This document shows, in pieces, positions 9,314-17,398 of a stretch of 64,000 nt of DNA. Below the pieces are notes generated by a model. It was not told the DNA's origin and did not search any database. It worked only from the letters and a program-made list of their open reading frames with translations. Within the stretch, counting starts at the first letter, position 1. The number at the start of each line of letters is the position of its first letter. The DNA comes from CAIKMD01 sp963803265 (GTDB lineage: Bacteria > Pseudomonadota > Alphaproteobacteria > ATCC43930 > CGMCC-115725), in NCBI GenBank assembly GCA_963803265.1, contig CAWDLZ010000011.1, positions 1 to 64,000 on the forward strand, read 5' to 3'. Position numbers and translations under genes: made by a program.

Positions 9314-10518
9314 GCACCGCGTTGTTCGTCGCGGTATCGCCAGGCGAGATTTGGGCCGCGCTCGAAGAGGCGGGCGAGCTTGCCGCGCTCCGCCTCATCC
9401 GCACCGGCGCGCCCAGCCGGGTCGGCGAGGTCTTTCTCGGCCGTGTCGTCGCATTGCGCCCCGAGCTGCCGGCGGCGCTCGTCGATATCGGTCTCGACCG
9501 GCCGGGCTTCCTCGATGCGCGGGATATCGACCGCAAGCGCGGGCTGGCCGGGCTGACCGAAGGCCAAGCTCTGATCGTCGAGGTGACGAGGGATGCGCGC
9601 GCGGACAAGGCGGCGGGCCTGCGGCTGTGCCGCATCGCCGGCGAGCGCCGTGCGCGGATCGACGATGCCGCGCGCGCGGCCAAGCCGCCCGTGAGGCTCG
9701 AGCCCGCGGCGCCGGCGATCGTGGCGCTGCTCAACGAGTTCCTGAAATCGCCGCCCGAGCGCATCGTGATCGACGACCGCGCAAGCTTTGCCGAGGCGCG
9801 CCTGTTTCTGCGCCGCGAGCGCCCCGATCTTGTCGCGCGGCTGCAATTTTATGACGAGGCGACACCGCTCATGGAGCATGCCGGGCTCGCCGCTGCGATC
9901 GCGGCGGCAATGGGCGCCCGCGTCGCGCTCCCTTGCGGCGGCGCGATCATCGTCGAGACCACGCATGTCGCGACCACGATCGATGTCGATGGCGGCAAGG
10001 CCTCGGCGCTCGCCGCCAATCTTGAGGCGGCGCGCGCGGCCGCGCGCCAGATCGGCTTACGCAATCTTGCCGGACCCATCGTCATCGATTTCATCGGCAT
10101 GAAGAAGCGCGCCGACCGTGACAAGGTGCTGGCCGGCCTGAAGGCGGCGCTCGCCGCCGATGGCGAGAAGCCGGATCTCCTGGGCTGGACACGCCTCGGC
10201 CATGTCGAGCTGGTGCGGCGGCGGCGCCACGCGCCATTGGCCGAGCTGCTGTTCGAGCGCGCGCCCGATGGGTCTCAGCGCAAAACCGCGCTCAGCTTGG
10301 CGCTCGATGCCTTGCGCGCCGTCGAGCGCGAGGCGCGGGCGCAACCGGGCCGGCGTCTCGCCGTCGCGGTTCACCCAGAGGTCGCGGCGGCGCTCGGCGA
10401 GGGCGAGGGTCTGACGGCGCGCCGCGTGGTGGAGAGGCGCTTGGGCCATGCGCTCGCCGTCGAGGCACAGCCGCAACGCGCGCGCGAGACTTCGGAGATT
10501 CGAGGGGAGGAGCGATGA
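9310..10518 (+). CDS. rng: Ribonuclease E/G family protein (short, RNase G-like)
   Basis: The 402-residue protein starts with GTG at 9310, overlapping the maf stop. It carries the S1-like region (GEVFLGRVVALRPELPAALVDIG, then RPGFLDARD), and the catalytic core with GGAIIVETTHVATTIDVDGG, where the Asp residues that hold the catalytic Mg2+ sit, and GPIVIDFIGMKKRADRDKVL. It is shorter than E. coli RNase G (about 490) and lacks the long RNase E scaffold. The zinc-link Cys pair of RNase E is not evident. This short form in the maf-rng-yacG order is common in Alphaproteobacteria. It processes rRNA and turns over mRNA. Confidence 0.85.
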   Translation: MSTALFVAVSPGEIWAALEEAGELAALRLIRTGAPSRVGEVFLGRVVALRPELPAALVDIGLDRPGFLDARDIDRKRGLAGLTEGQALIVEVTRDARADKAAGLRLCRIAGERRARIDDAARAAKPPVRLEPAAPAIVALLNEFLKSPPERIVIDDRASFAEARLFLRRERPDLVARLQFYDEATPLMEHAGLAAAIAAAMGARVALPCGGAIIVETTHVATTIDVDGGKASALAANLEAARAAARQIGLRNLAGPIVIDFIGMKKRADRDKVLAGLKAALAADGEKPDLLGWTRLGHVELVRRRRHAPLAELLFERAPDGSQRKTALSLALDALRAVEREARAQPGRRLAVAVHPEVAAALGEGEGLTARRVVERRLGHALAVEAQPQRARETSEIRGEER

Positions 10519-10715
10519 GCGATCCTTCGGCGAAGATTCCGTCGCGCCGCTGCCCCATTTGCGGCAAGCCGGCGGTGGAGCGGCATCGGCCCTTCTGCTC
10601 GCGCCGCTGCGCCCTCATCGACCTGGGGCGCTGGCTCGGCGGCAATTACCGCGTGCCGGTCGCCCAGAACGATGACGAGGAGGAGTCGCCAACCGGCGAC
10701 GACGAGGCGGAATGA
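10515..10715 (+). CDS. yacG: DNA gyrase inhibitor YacG, zinc protein
   Basis: This 66-residue protein has the YacG zinc finger with Cys13, Cys16, Cys28 and Cys32 (RRCPICGKP, then FCSRRCALIDLGRWL), and an acidic tail (DDEEESPTGDDEAE). YacG binds GyrB and blocks DNA binding by gyrase. The ATG overlaps the stop of the RNase gene (ATGA). It ends about 70 bp before tRNA-Phe. Confidence 0.92.
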   Translation: MSDPSAKIPSRRCPICGKPAVERHRPFCSRRCALIDLGRWLGGNYRVPVAQNDDEEESPTGDDEAE

Positions 10716-10788
10716 CGCGGAACGGCAAGCGGCCGGGCTAGACACTTTGGCGGATTCTTGCGATAAGCCAGCGCTCGTCGGCTACGGC

Positions 10789-10865
10789 GCCCAGGTAGCT
10801 CAGTTGGTAGAGCCACGTGACTGAAAATCACGGTGTCGGTGGTTCAATTCCGCCCCTGGGCACCA
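10789..10865 (+). tRNA. tRNA-Phe (anticodon GAA)
   Basis: The full cloverleaf shows acceptor GCCCAGG/CCTGGGC, D-arm AGCTCAGTTGGTAGAGC, anticodon stem CGTGA/TCACG with loop CTGAAAA (GAA at 10823-10825), T-arm with GGTTCAATTCC, discriminator A and encoded CCA (10863-10865). It marks the left edge of the accessory segment that follows. Confidence 0.96.
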
Positions 10866-11023
10866 CTTTATCTCAATAAACACAATAACTTAAAGATACG
10901 GCCTGGTTTCGATTGCGTGGGCTAAATTTCCCGGGGCACGTTCGGGGGACGATCTGGGGCGCAAGCGGGAGCGCCCTTTGGAGCACATGCAGCAAATACG
11001 AGAAGCGGCAGGCGGGTTGACCC

Positions 11024-11182
11024 ATGCTTGACTCTCATCCGATCTTCAACGTGACGGGCACCCTTCTCATTTTAAGCGTGTTCGTTAACATTATGCTCAT
11101 TTGGCGTATCCGCGAGCGCGAGCGGTGGTGGAAGGAAGAATTAAAACGGCAATGGCGACGGTGGGGAAAGCGCGAGGGCTGA
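11024..11182 (+). CDS. Small single-span membrane protein, unknown
   Basis: This 52-residue open frame begins ATG at 11024 (MLDSHPIFNVTGTLLILSVF). One hydrophobic helix spans about residues 11-28 (TGTLLILSVFVNIMLIW) and is followed by a highly charged, Trp-rich tail (RIRERERWWKEELKRQWRRW). By the positive-inside rule the tail should face the cytoplasm. A weak purine-rich site (AGGCGGG) lies about 8 bases upstream. It ends 19 bp before the next gene on the same strand, which suggests co-transcription. I do not recognise a family. The coherent topology supports a real gene, but its size leaves doubt. Confidence 0.5.
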   Translation: MLDSHPIFNVTGTLLILSVFVNIMLIWRIRERERWWKEELKRQWRRWGKREG

Positions 11183-11201
11183 GCCGGCTCTTCCGCGCGA
11201 G

Positions 11202-11996
11202 ATGAGCGATATACACGTCGTAGCCCTGTACTACGACGTGAAGGCGGGTGATGGCACCGACTACGAAATTGCCGCGCCGCTGGAGTACGAACACGCCAAG
11301 TTTCGGGTTGAAGTGAAAGACGGCTTAGCTAAGTTCGAGATGAAGGAGCACTTCGTGACACAGGAAAGGGCGATCGAGTGCGTGCTTCCCTTCATCCGCT
11401 CATGGGAGGTCCAGAGCGATCTTACATCCGAGCCGGAAAGCTTCCGGCTTAAATTCCACAATTCCCAGGTTATCGATCGCGACCCTTCGCCACGAAGTAA
11501 GTCTGTCGTTGGGAGCGCGGCGATGCTCATTGACGCTTTCGTTAGCGCAGGGAAGGGGCTCGTGAAGCGCTCATCCTATCCGGAGCCCCCGCACGCGTTC
11601 GCCGTGGATGCGAACGTCGAAACGATGGCGATGCGGTATTGCTGGTACCGCCAAGGGCGGGAGCCGCTCGCGTCAATGGCCTACTTCTGCCTCACCGTCA
11701 TTGAGATGATGTCGGTTGCGACGGGCAACAAGAGACCGGCAGCGGCGACGAAATTTGGGATATCGAAGAAGGTGCTAGACAAGCTCGGTACGCTGACGAG
11801 CGAAGCGGGTGGGCCTCACGCGCGGAAAGCAGTCGGCACCGCGACGGATTACAGCGCTTCCGAGCGGGATTGGATCGAGAGAGCGGTGAAGGCGATCATC
11901 CGGCGCGCTGGGGAGTGCGTGCATGCTCCCACGGCAGCCATGGCAAAGATCACCCTCAACGATCTGCCGCCTTTGTCGATTGAGGATCGCGCGTAG
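11202..11996 (+). CDS. Unknown protein, possible HEPN-like C-terminal domain
   Basis: The 264-residue protein is not one I recognise. The first half looks beta-rich (HVVALYYDVKAGDGTDYEIA, KFEMKEHFVTQERAIECVLP). The second half is helical (REPLASMAYFCLTVIEMMSV, then DWIERAVKAIIRRAGECVHA). Near the end, R234-R235 and H241 form an R-x5/6-H arrangement within a helix, as in the RNase motif of HEPN domains. That assignment is tentative and rests on this motif and on the helix pattern. It lacks signal peptide and membrane helix. It follows the small membrane protein by 19 bp, in a segment whose codon use is less GC-biased than the housekeeping genes around it. Confidence 0.65.
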   Translation: MSDIHVVALYYDVKAGDGTDYEIAAPLEYEHAKFRVEVKDGLAKFEMKEHFVTQERAIECVLPFIRSWEVQSDLTSEPESFRLKFHNSQVIDRDPSPRSKSVVGSAAMLIDAFVSAGKGLVKRSSYPEPPHAFAVDANVETMAMRYCWYRQGREPLASMAYFCLTVIEMMSVATGNKRPAAATKFGISKKVLDKLGTLTSEAGGPHARKAVGTATDYSASERDWIERAVKAIIRRAGECVHAPTAAMAKITLNDLPPLSIEDRA

Positions 11997-12220
11997 GTCG
12001 CAGACGGCGCGCGGTGCCGCGATGGCGCACGGAGAAAACCGCTGGCGGGCCTGCTTGCCGCGGGCTGCGCGACTACGCGGAAGGCCGACCTGCGGCACAG
12101 GCGGGCGCGCCTTGAGGGGAATTTGCGGTTCCGAGCGCCGGCTGGCAGGAAGACTAGGCCATAGACGTTTGACAGTATGCTAATCTACTCGGCCGCGACC
12201 GCATAACCAGGAGCACCACA

Positions 12221-12478
12221 ATGAGGATGAACAGCGAACAGGCCGCGCAGAGCAAGGCATGGGTTCTTGATGGAGACCCGGATGACGACACCACCGGGAT
12301 TGTTCAGGTCGATGGTCAGGACATGAGGGCTGCCAGCTTGGCGGAAGCGAAGGCGGTCCTTGCAGCCGCGGGCTATCCCGAGACCGTGGTCGAACTGGAA
12401 GAACACGTGTTTAAGGACCTGATCACCGACGAGACGCATCCGGCGCTAGTTTGGGTTCCCCATCCTGAGGCGCAGTAA
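12221..12478 (+). CDS. Hypothetical small acidic protein
   Basis: An 85-residue protein with a good ribosome site (AGGAG at 12209-12213, seven bases before the ATG). The sequence is acidic (DGDPDDDTTGIVQVDGQDMR, then ETVVELEEHVFKDL), has no Cys, and shows an alpha/beta pattern. I do not recognise it. It is the third gene in the segment after tRNA-Phe and is separated from the previous one by 224 bp that hold nothing I can support. Confidence 0.55.
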   Translation: MRMNSEQAAQSKAWVLDGDPDDDTTGIVQVDGQDMRAASLAEAKAVLAAAGYPETVVELEEHVFKDLITDETHPALVWVPHPEAQ

Positions 12479-12518
12479 GCGATCGCCTGCGCGACGCCCA
12501 CATGAGGAGGGTAGGGTC

Positions 12519-12812
12519 GTGACCAACGATGAAAACGCGCACAGGCGAAATCGAAGGCGAAGTCGAGCGCCAGAGATGACATTCGAAGGCGAGCCGACCA
12601 AGAGGTTCAGCGTATGGTGGTTCGTCAAAGACCAACAGCACGAGCGCGAGGCCGACTACGACACGATTGCCGAAGTGAAGAAACATCGCCGCAGGCCAGA
12701 CCGCGTACAGAAGGTGCGCGTAGGTCGAAAGTTTCTCACCTGGGGCGAGTTCGATGGTTGGGCGAAAGATCAAGAGACCCCGCCGCCGCCGCCGACGGGT
12801 CACACCACATGA
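12519..12812 (+). CDS. Hypothetical basic protein
   Basis: The 97-residue product starts with GTG at 12519, with AGGAGG at 12505-12510. The N-terminus is very basic (NAHRRNRRRSRAP), the middle has FSVWWFVKDQQHEREADYDT and VGRKFLTWGEFDGWA, and the end is a short proline run. No signal peptide is present. I do not recognise the family. The Arg-rich start could contact nucleic acid. It lies 40 bp after the previous hypothetical gene, on the same strand. Confidence 0.5.
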   Translation: MTNDENAHRRNRRRSRAPEMTFEGEPTKRFSVWWFVKDQQHEREADYDTIAEVKKHRRRPDRVQKVRVGRKFLTWGEFDGWAKDQETPPPPPTGHTT

Positions 12813-12860
12813 TTGGTTTCTTTCGCAGAAGCGTGAGCGCCACAAAAGGTGCAACACAAC

Positions 12861-13223
12861 ATGGACCTGACTGCAATCGGAGAAGCGATTAGCCTATTCC
12901 GCAACGCGCTTGGGCTCGTAAAGGACACGAAAGACATGTTGCCGGTCGCGCAACAGGCAGCCGTGACGAAGAGCCTAGATGAAGCTGATCGTGCTGCCCG
13001 AATTGCCGAGGCGCAGATCGCTAAGGCGCTCGGCTTCCGGCTTCATCCCTGCACGTTCCCGCCGCAGATCATGCTTGAAGCGAAGGGAGCGCAAGGGGCC
13101 GTTTGGCGTTGCCCGGCATGTGGGCACGAGAGACCACGATCGCGAACTCTCAAAATGAAGCCTCCCGCCAGCGTAGCTGGCCCTTCGAGTGAAGGCAGTC
13201 CGACAGGTTGGTTGGGCCGCTGA
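12861..13223 (+). CDS. Hypothetical protein with a CxxC zinc-knuckle-like motif
   Basis: A 120-residue protein starting at ATG 12861 (MDLTAIGEAISLFRNALGLV); an ATG at 12849 is also possible. The first 65 residues form an amphipathic helical region (QAAVTKSLDEADRAARIAEA). Then comes HPCTFPP followed 18 residues later by VWRCPACGHERPRSR, where CPAC plus the upstream Cys/His could bind zinc. The tail is low complexity and may be read from noncoding DNA. I do not recognise it. It is the last gene of the accessory segment. Confidence 0.5.
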   Translation: MDLTAIGEAISLFRNALGLVKDTKDMLPVAQQAAVTKSLDEADRAARIAEAQIAKALGFRLHPCTFPPQIMLEAKGAQGAVWRCPACGHERPRSRTLKMKPPASVAGPSSEGSPTGWLGR

Positions 13224-13363
13224 CATTCGCACGACGTTTACACGTCAGGATCGTTGGACCTATCGAACGGGCTGTCGTCAGCGCCTATGGCAACCCCACC
13301 ACCTGCGCGGCGCCGGTTTCGCCGCGCGGCCCTCGGCGACACGCTTCAAGCCGGGGGGCGGCC

Positions 13364-13500
13364 TCAGAATTCTCGCCCCCGGAGCAAATTGTCGAGCGAC
13401 CACGGCCCGCTCCCCGCGACTGCGAAGAACAGCGCCACCAACGCCCAGATCAGCGGGAATTCGACGCCCTGGGTGTTCCAAAAATAGCCGTGGCGCGCGC
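13364..13500 (-). pseudogene. C-terminal remnant of a DoxX-family membrane protein
   Basis: On the minus strand about 42 codons read HGYFWNTQGVEFPLIW, then ALVALFFAVAGSGPWSLDNL, then LRGREF and a TGA stop at 13366-13364. This is the typical end of small DoxX-family membrane proteins (GYFW, EFPLLWA, LRGGGPYSLD). The first three membrane helices are missing; upstream, toward tldD, the frame contains no start or further homology. The interval 13224-13593 holds nothing else I can support. Confidence 0.6.
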
Positions 13501-13593
13501 GCTGGCTTAGGCTAGGCGCGCTCCCTATATCTGGAATGTTGCCTCTGGCACCGCGGCCCGCTTCGTGCCAATAAGCCTCGTCAGGAGAGCCCC

Positions 13594-15028
13594 ATGACCG
13601 ACCTCGCGCGCATCGACGATTTGTTCTTCGGCCAGACCGGCATGGACCGCGCCCGCGTCGAGCGCCTTGTCGCCGAGGCGCTTGCCGGCATGGATGACGG
13701 CGAGCTGTTCCTCGAATATTGCCAGTCCGAGAGCATCGCGCTCGATGACGGCCGCATCAAATCGGCCTCGTTCGACACGGCCCAGGGCTTCGGCCTGCGC
13801 GGGCTCTCGGACGAATCCGCAGGCTACGCCCATGCCTCGGAATTATCCGAGGACGCGATCCGCCGCGCGGCGCAAACCGTCCGCGCGGTACGCCAAGGCC
13901 ATGGCGGGACCCTCGCCGCGCCGCCGCCCGGCACCAACCGGCAGCTCTATGCGGAGGATAACCCCCTCGCCCAAATCGAGTTCGCCGAAAAGACAAAGCT
14001 CCTCGCCGAGATCGACGCTTATGCCCGCGCCAAGGACCCCCGCGTCCGGCAGGTCGCGGCCTCGCTGTCGGGATCGTGGCAGGCGGTCGAGATCATCCGC
14101 GCCGATGGCGGGCGCGTCGGCGATATCCGCCCCCTGGTGCGGCTCAACGTGAACATCGTCGTCGGCGAGGGTGGGCGGATGGAAACCGGCACCTCGGGCG
14201 CCGGGGGAAGGCTTGCCTATCAGCGCTATTTCGATCCGGCGAACTGGCGCGCCCAGGTCGACGAGGCGCTGCGCCAGGCGCTTGTCAATCTCGCATCGGT
14301 GCCGGCGCCTGCCGGCGAGATGACGGTCGTCCTCGGCCCCGGCTGGCCCGGCGTGATGCTGCACGAGGCGGTCGGTCACGGGCTCGAAGGCGATTTCAAC
14401 CGCAAGAAGACCTCGGCCTTCGCCGGCCTCATCGGCAGCCGCGTCGCCGGTCCGGGCGTCACCGTCGTGGACGACGGCACGATTCCCGACCGGCGCGGCT
14501 CGCTCTCGGTGGACGACGAGGGCACGCCGTCGAACTGCACGGTGCTGATCGAGGACGGCATTTTGAAGGGCTATATGCAGGACCGCCTCAACGCGCGGCT
14601 GATGGGGATGCGCCCGACCGGCAACGGCCGGCGCCAGGGCTTCGCCTATGCGCCGATCCCGCGCATGACCAACACTTACATGCTGGCGGGCGACAAGGAT
14701 CCGCAAGGAGATCCTCGCCTCGGTGAAGCGCGGCCTCTACGCGGTCAATTTCGGCGGCGGCCAGGTCGACATCACCTCGGGCAAGTTCGTGTTCTCGGCG
14801 GCCGAGGCCTATCTGATCGAGGACGGCAAGGTCGGCAAGTCCGTCAAGGGCGCGACCCTCATCGGCAACGGCCCGGACGCGCTGAAGAAGATCACCATGA
14901 TCGGCAACGATTTGGAGCTCGATGGCGGCATCGGCACCTGCGGCAAGGATGGCCAGGGCGTGCCGGTCGGCGTCGGGCAGCCGACCTTGCGAATCGATGG
15001 CTTGACCGTCGGCGGCACCGCTGCATGA
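13594..15028 (+). CDS. tldD: Metalloprotease TldD, one frameshift as read
   Basis: TldD is the catalytic subunit of the TldD/TldE zinc protease, which cleaves unfolded peptides and matures some modified peptides. The metal motif is clear: VMLHEAVGHGLEGDFN (HExxxH). Other hallmarks are GTPSNCTVLIEDGILKGYMQ, GRRQGFAYAPIPRMTNTYML and the end GVGQPTLRIDGLTVGG. An extra G near 14706 breaks the frame where DPQEILASVKRGLYAV is expected. Corrected length is about 477 residues. AGGAGA lies a few bases before the ATG. Its partner tldE/pmbA is at 21662. As read, the first frame continues into the next gene, giving a false fusion. The stop overlaps the next ATG (ATGA). Confidence 0.9.
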
Positions 15029-17040
15029 TTCTCGCGCGGCGGCTCGGGTGGCTTCGAATCCGAAATTCGGTCCCGACCCTGCCCCGCGATACCGCGAATT
15101 TCGGATTCGCCTCGCTCGCGTCGGGCTTGCTGCTCGCCTGCCTCGCGGCCGGCCCGGCCTTTGCCTGCGATCTCGACACCGCGCCAACGACGCGCTGGAC
15201 CATCGCCAAAGAGGGCGGCGCGAGCTTTCTTGTCACCCCGTGCGGCGAGCGCTTCTTCGCCACGGGCGTCAACGTGATCGATGGCGGCATCTCCGGCGCG
15301 AAGCTCGCCCGCCCGCATTACGATTGGCATGACGATGCCGGATCGCTCAGCGTCTGGGTCGAAGGCGCGCGCAACCGCCTCGCGCGCTGGGGCTTCAATT
15401 CCGCCGGCGCCTGGTCGCTCGCGCCGCAGGAATTGAAGCTGCCCACCGTCATCAATCTGGAGCTAGGCCGGCTCGCGCGCTTCCACTGGTTCGATCCCTT
15501 CGACCCGGCCACCGCTTCGCGCATGAATGACGAGGCGAAAGCTCTCACCGCGCCCTACCGCGACACGCCCTATCGCATCGGCTATTTCTCCGACAACGAG
15601 GTCGGCTGGTGGGGCGGCGCGCTGTTCCTGTTCTACGCGGAAAAGCCGGCGAGCAACTTCACTAAGCAGCGCCTCGTCAAGCTGCTGCGCCAGACCTACC
15701 ATGACGATTTCCGGCGCTTCACGCGCGATTTCCTGCCGCCGGCCGGGGTCGAATCCTGGGACGCGCTCCTCGCCGCCGAGGCGCCGACCAAGCTTCGCCC
15801 CGGCGGCCACGGCATCGCGACGGTCGAGGCTTGGACCGGGATCGTGGCCCAGCACTATTACGAGCTCGCTTCCGCCGCGCTCAAGGCCGCCGATCCGGAC
15901 GCGCTCTATTTCGGCGACCGGCTGCCGATCTATTACGATCCGGCGGCAATTCGCGCCGAGCGAGGCCATGTCGACGCGCTGGCGATCAACTACAATGTCG
16001 ACAGCCCGGAAGGTTGGATCGCGCCGTATTTCTTCGCTGGCTTGCGACGCCTCACCGGCGGCAGCCCCATGCTGATCTCGGAATGGTTCTATGCCGCGCG
16101 CGAGAACCGCACCGGCAACGCCAATAATGGCCATCTGATGACCGTCGACACCCAGGCCGAACGCGCCGCGGGCGCGGCTGCCGCCGCGCGCAATTTCGCG
16201 GCGATACCCGAAATTCTCGGGCTCGACTGGTTTCAGTATTACGATTATCCGCTCGGCGGCCGCGAGGACAGCGAGGATTACAATTTCGGCCTCGTCGACA
16301 TCCGCGACCAACCCTATGACGCGCTGGTGACGGCGCTCGCCGCGGCCAACCGCGACTTGCCCCGGATCCACGAGGCCGCGCGGCTCGCGCCCCGGCTCCC
16401 ATCTCGCGGCTTCGTCATTCCGGCGGCCGAGATCGATCCAACGCATCTCTCGCTGATCGATTGGCCGAAGCCGCGGTCTTTGCTGCCGCCCCTCCATCCG
16501 CAAGAAGGTGAGATCGCTTTCGGCGAGGCGTATCTGAGCTGGAGCGACCGAGGGCTGGCACTGGCGACAATCGGTCAGGATTATTACGATCTCGATCTGC
16601 TGGCTCACGGCGCCGAATTTCCGCTCGCCGAGGCCTATCGGATCGAGCTCGACGCCGATGCCGGCGCCGGGCCGCGCCGGTTCACCCTCTACTTCGTGCC
16701 GCCCAAGGGCAAGACGCGCGATTACCCGCCGATGGAGCCGAAGCTGTGCGCCGGGGCGGTCGGTGCGCTCGCCCACAACCGCTGCGTGGCGGTGCCGGGC
16801 GCGCAAGCGCTCTATTTCGGCGCCGATCAGCCGAGAATTGTCGCGGAAGCTCTGATTCCCTGGGGAGCCCTGGGTGTCGCCGGGCCGCCGGCTTCGAGGA
16901 AGATCAAAGTCGAGGTGTCCGCAACGGCGTGGCTGAACGCGCGCTCGATGTCGGTATCCGGCCTGCCGCCAGATCGGAGCTCGGCGGAGCCGGCAAGCTG
17001 GACCGAGATGCGGCTCGGCCCGGCGGCCGGCGAGGATTAG
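15025..17040 (+). CDS. Secreted glycoside hydrolase, beta-agarase-like (GH50-related)
   Basis: This 671-residue protein has a positively charged start and a hydrophobic segment (about residues 27-47, FASLASGLLLACLAAGPAFA) that looks like a signal peptide. The catalytic part has GERFFATGVNVIDGG, LARWGFNSAGAWS, YRIGYFSDNEVGWWGG and LISEWFY. The DNE and SEW residues sit where clan GH-A enzymes carry acid/base and nucleophile Glu, and the layout resembles beta-agarases. From about residue 500 a beta-rich C-terminal module (EIAFGEAYLSWSDRGLALA, then VAEALIPWGALG) resembles a family 9 carbohydrate-binding domain. The substrate is unknown; a galactan or other polysaccharide is inferred. The ATG overlaps the tldD stop. 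Confidence 0.7.
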   Translation: MILARRLGWLRIRNSVPTLPRDTANFGFASLASGLLLACLAAGPAFACDLDTAPTTRWTIAKEGGASFLVTPCGERFFATGVNVIDGGISGAKLARPHYDWHDDAGSLSVWVEGARNRLARWGFNSAGAWSLAPQELKLPTVINLELGRLARFHWFDPFDPATASRMNDEAKALTAPYRDTPYRIGYFSDNEVGWWGGALFLFYAEKPASNFTKQRLVKLLRQTYHDDFRRFTRDFLPPAGVESWDALLAAEAPTKLRPGGHGIATVEAWTGIVAQHYYELASAALKAADPDALYFGDRLPIYYDPAAIRAERGHVDALAINYNVDSPEGWIAPYFFAGLRRLTGGSPMLISEWFYAARENRTGNANNGHLMTVDTQAERAAGAAAAARNFAAIPEILGLDWFQYYDYPLGGREDSEDYNFGLVDIRDQPYDALVTALAAANRDLPRIHEAARLAPRLPSRGFVIPAAEIDPTHLSLIDWPKPRSLLPPLHPQEGEIAFGEAYLSWSDRGLALATIGQDYYDLDLLAHGAEFPLAEAYRIELDADAGAGPRRFTLYFVPPKGKTRDYPPMEPKLCAGAVGALAHNRCVAVPGAQALYFGADQPRIVAEALIPWGALGVAGPPASRKIKVEVSATAWLNARSMSVSGLPPDRSSAEPASWTEMRLGPAAGED

Positions 17041-17078
17041 GGAAACTCCTCGCACGACCATGGGATTTGAGGATTTTC

Positions 17079-17186
17079 CCTAGAGCATTTTCCGGTGAAG
17101 CGGGTACCGGTTCGCCGTCGAAAATGCGGCCAAATCAACAATCTAGAGCAGCGGTCCAATTCAACTTGAATGGACCGCGCTCTAAA
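17079..17186 (+). repeat. Dispersed palindromic repeat, copy A
   Basis: This noncoding segment starts CCTAGAGCATTTTCCGG and has two inverted parts: GCATTTTCC pairing loosely with CGAAAATGC, and AGAGCAGCGGTCC pairing with GGACCGCGCTCT. A related but longer copy lies at 40382-40537 with the same order of blocks (GCATTTTCCGG, GAAAATGCG, GAGAGCGG, GGGCCGCGCCCTAGA). It fits the interspersed repeats common in alphaproteobacterial intergenic DNA. Confidence 0.6.
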
Positions 17187-17216
17187 TTCTTCGCTCCGAC
17201 CTGGAGCTTCCGAAAC

Positions 17217-17398
17217 TTATCCTGTCGTCGCGGCGAGCAAGTCCACGAACGCCTCGCGCACGGGCGATACCCGCCGGCGCTACGGTCATGCCGACATGAC
17301 CGATGCCGGGCACGATCGTGATCGCCAGATCGGGCCGCGCCACGCTAGAAGAAGCGCGGCCGATCAACGCGGATAGGCGCGGCAGCGAGAGGAGGTTA
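17217..17398 (-). pseudogene. C-terminal remnant of an alpha/beta hydrolase
   Basis: On the minus strand a short stretch reads ARPDLAITIVPGIGHVGMTV, then APAGIARVREAFVDLLAATT with a TAA stop at 17219-17217, with one frame change in the ARVREA part. The G-x-G-H-x-G pattern is that of the catalytic His region of alpha/beta hydrolases. No nucleophile elbow or other upstream part is present, because the next gene occupies that space. The match is short, so this is a weak call. Confidence 0.35.

Noticed and set aside
13441..13480. A second copy of the tRNA-Phe 3' end (attachment site)
   Set aside because: The similarity to the tRNA end is limited to a few bases (GCCCTGGG) and the segment codes for the DoxX remnant.
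13594..17040. An 1148-residue TldD-glycoside hydrolase fusion
   Set aside because: The TldD C-terminus with its own stop lies in another frame (14723-15028) after one extra base. The hydrolase starts at its own ATG overlapping that stop.
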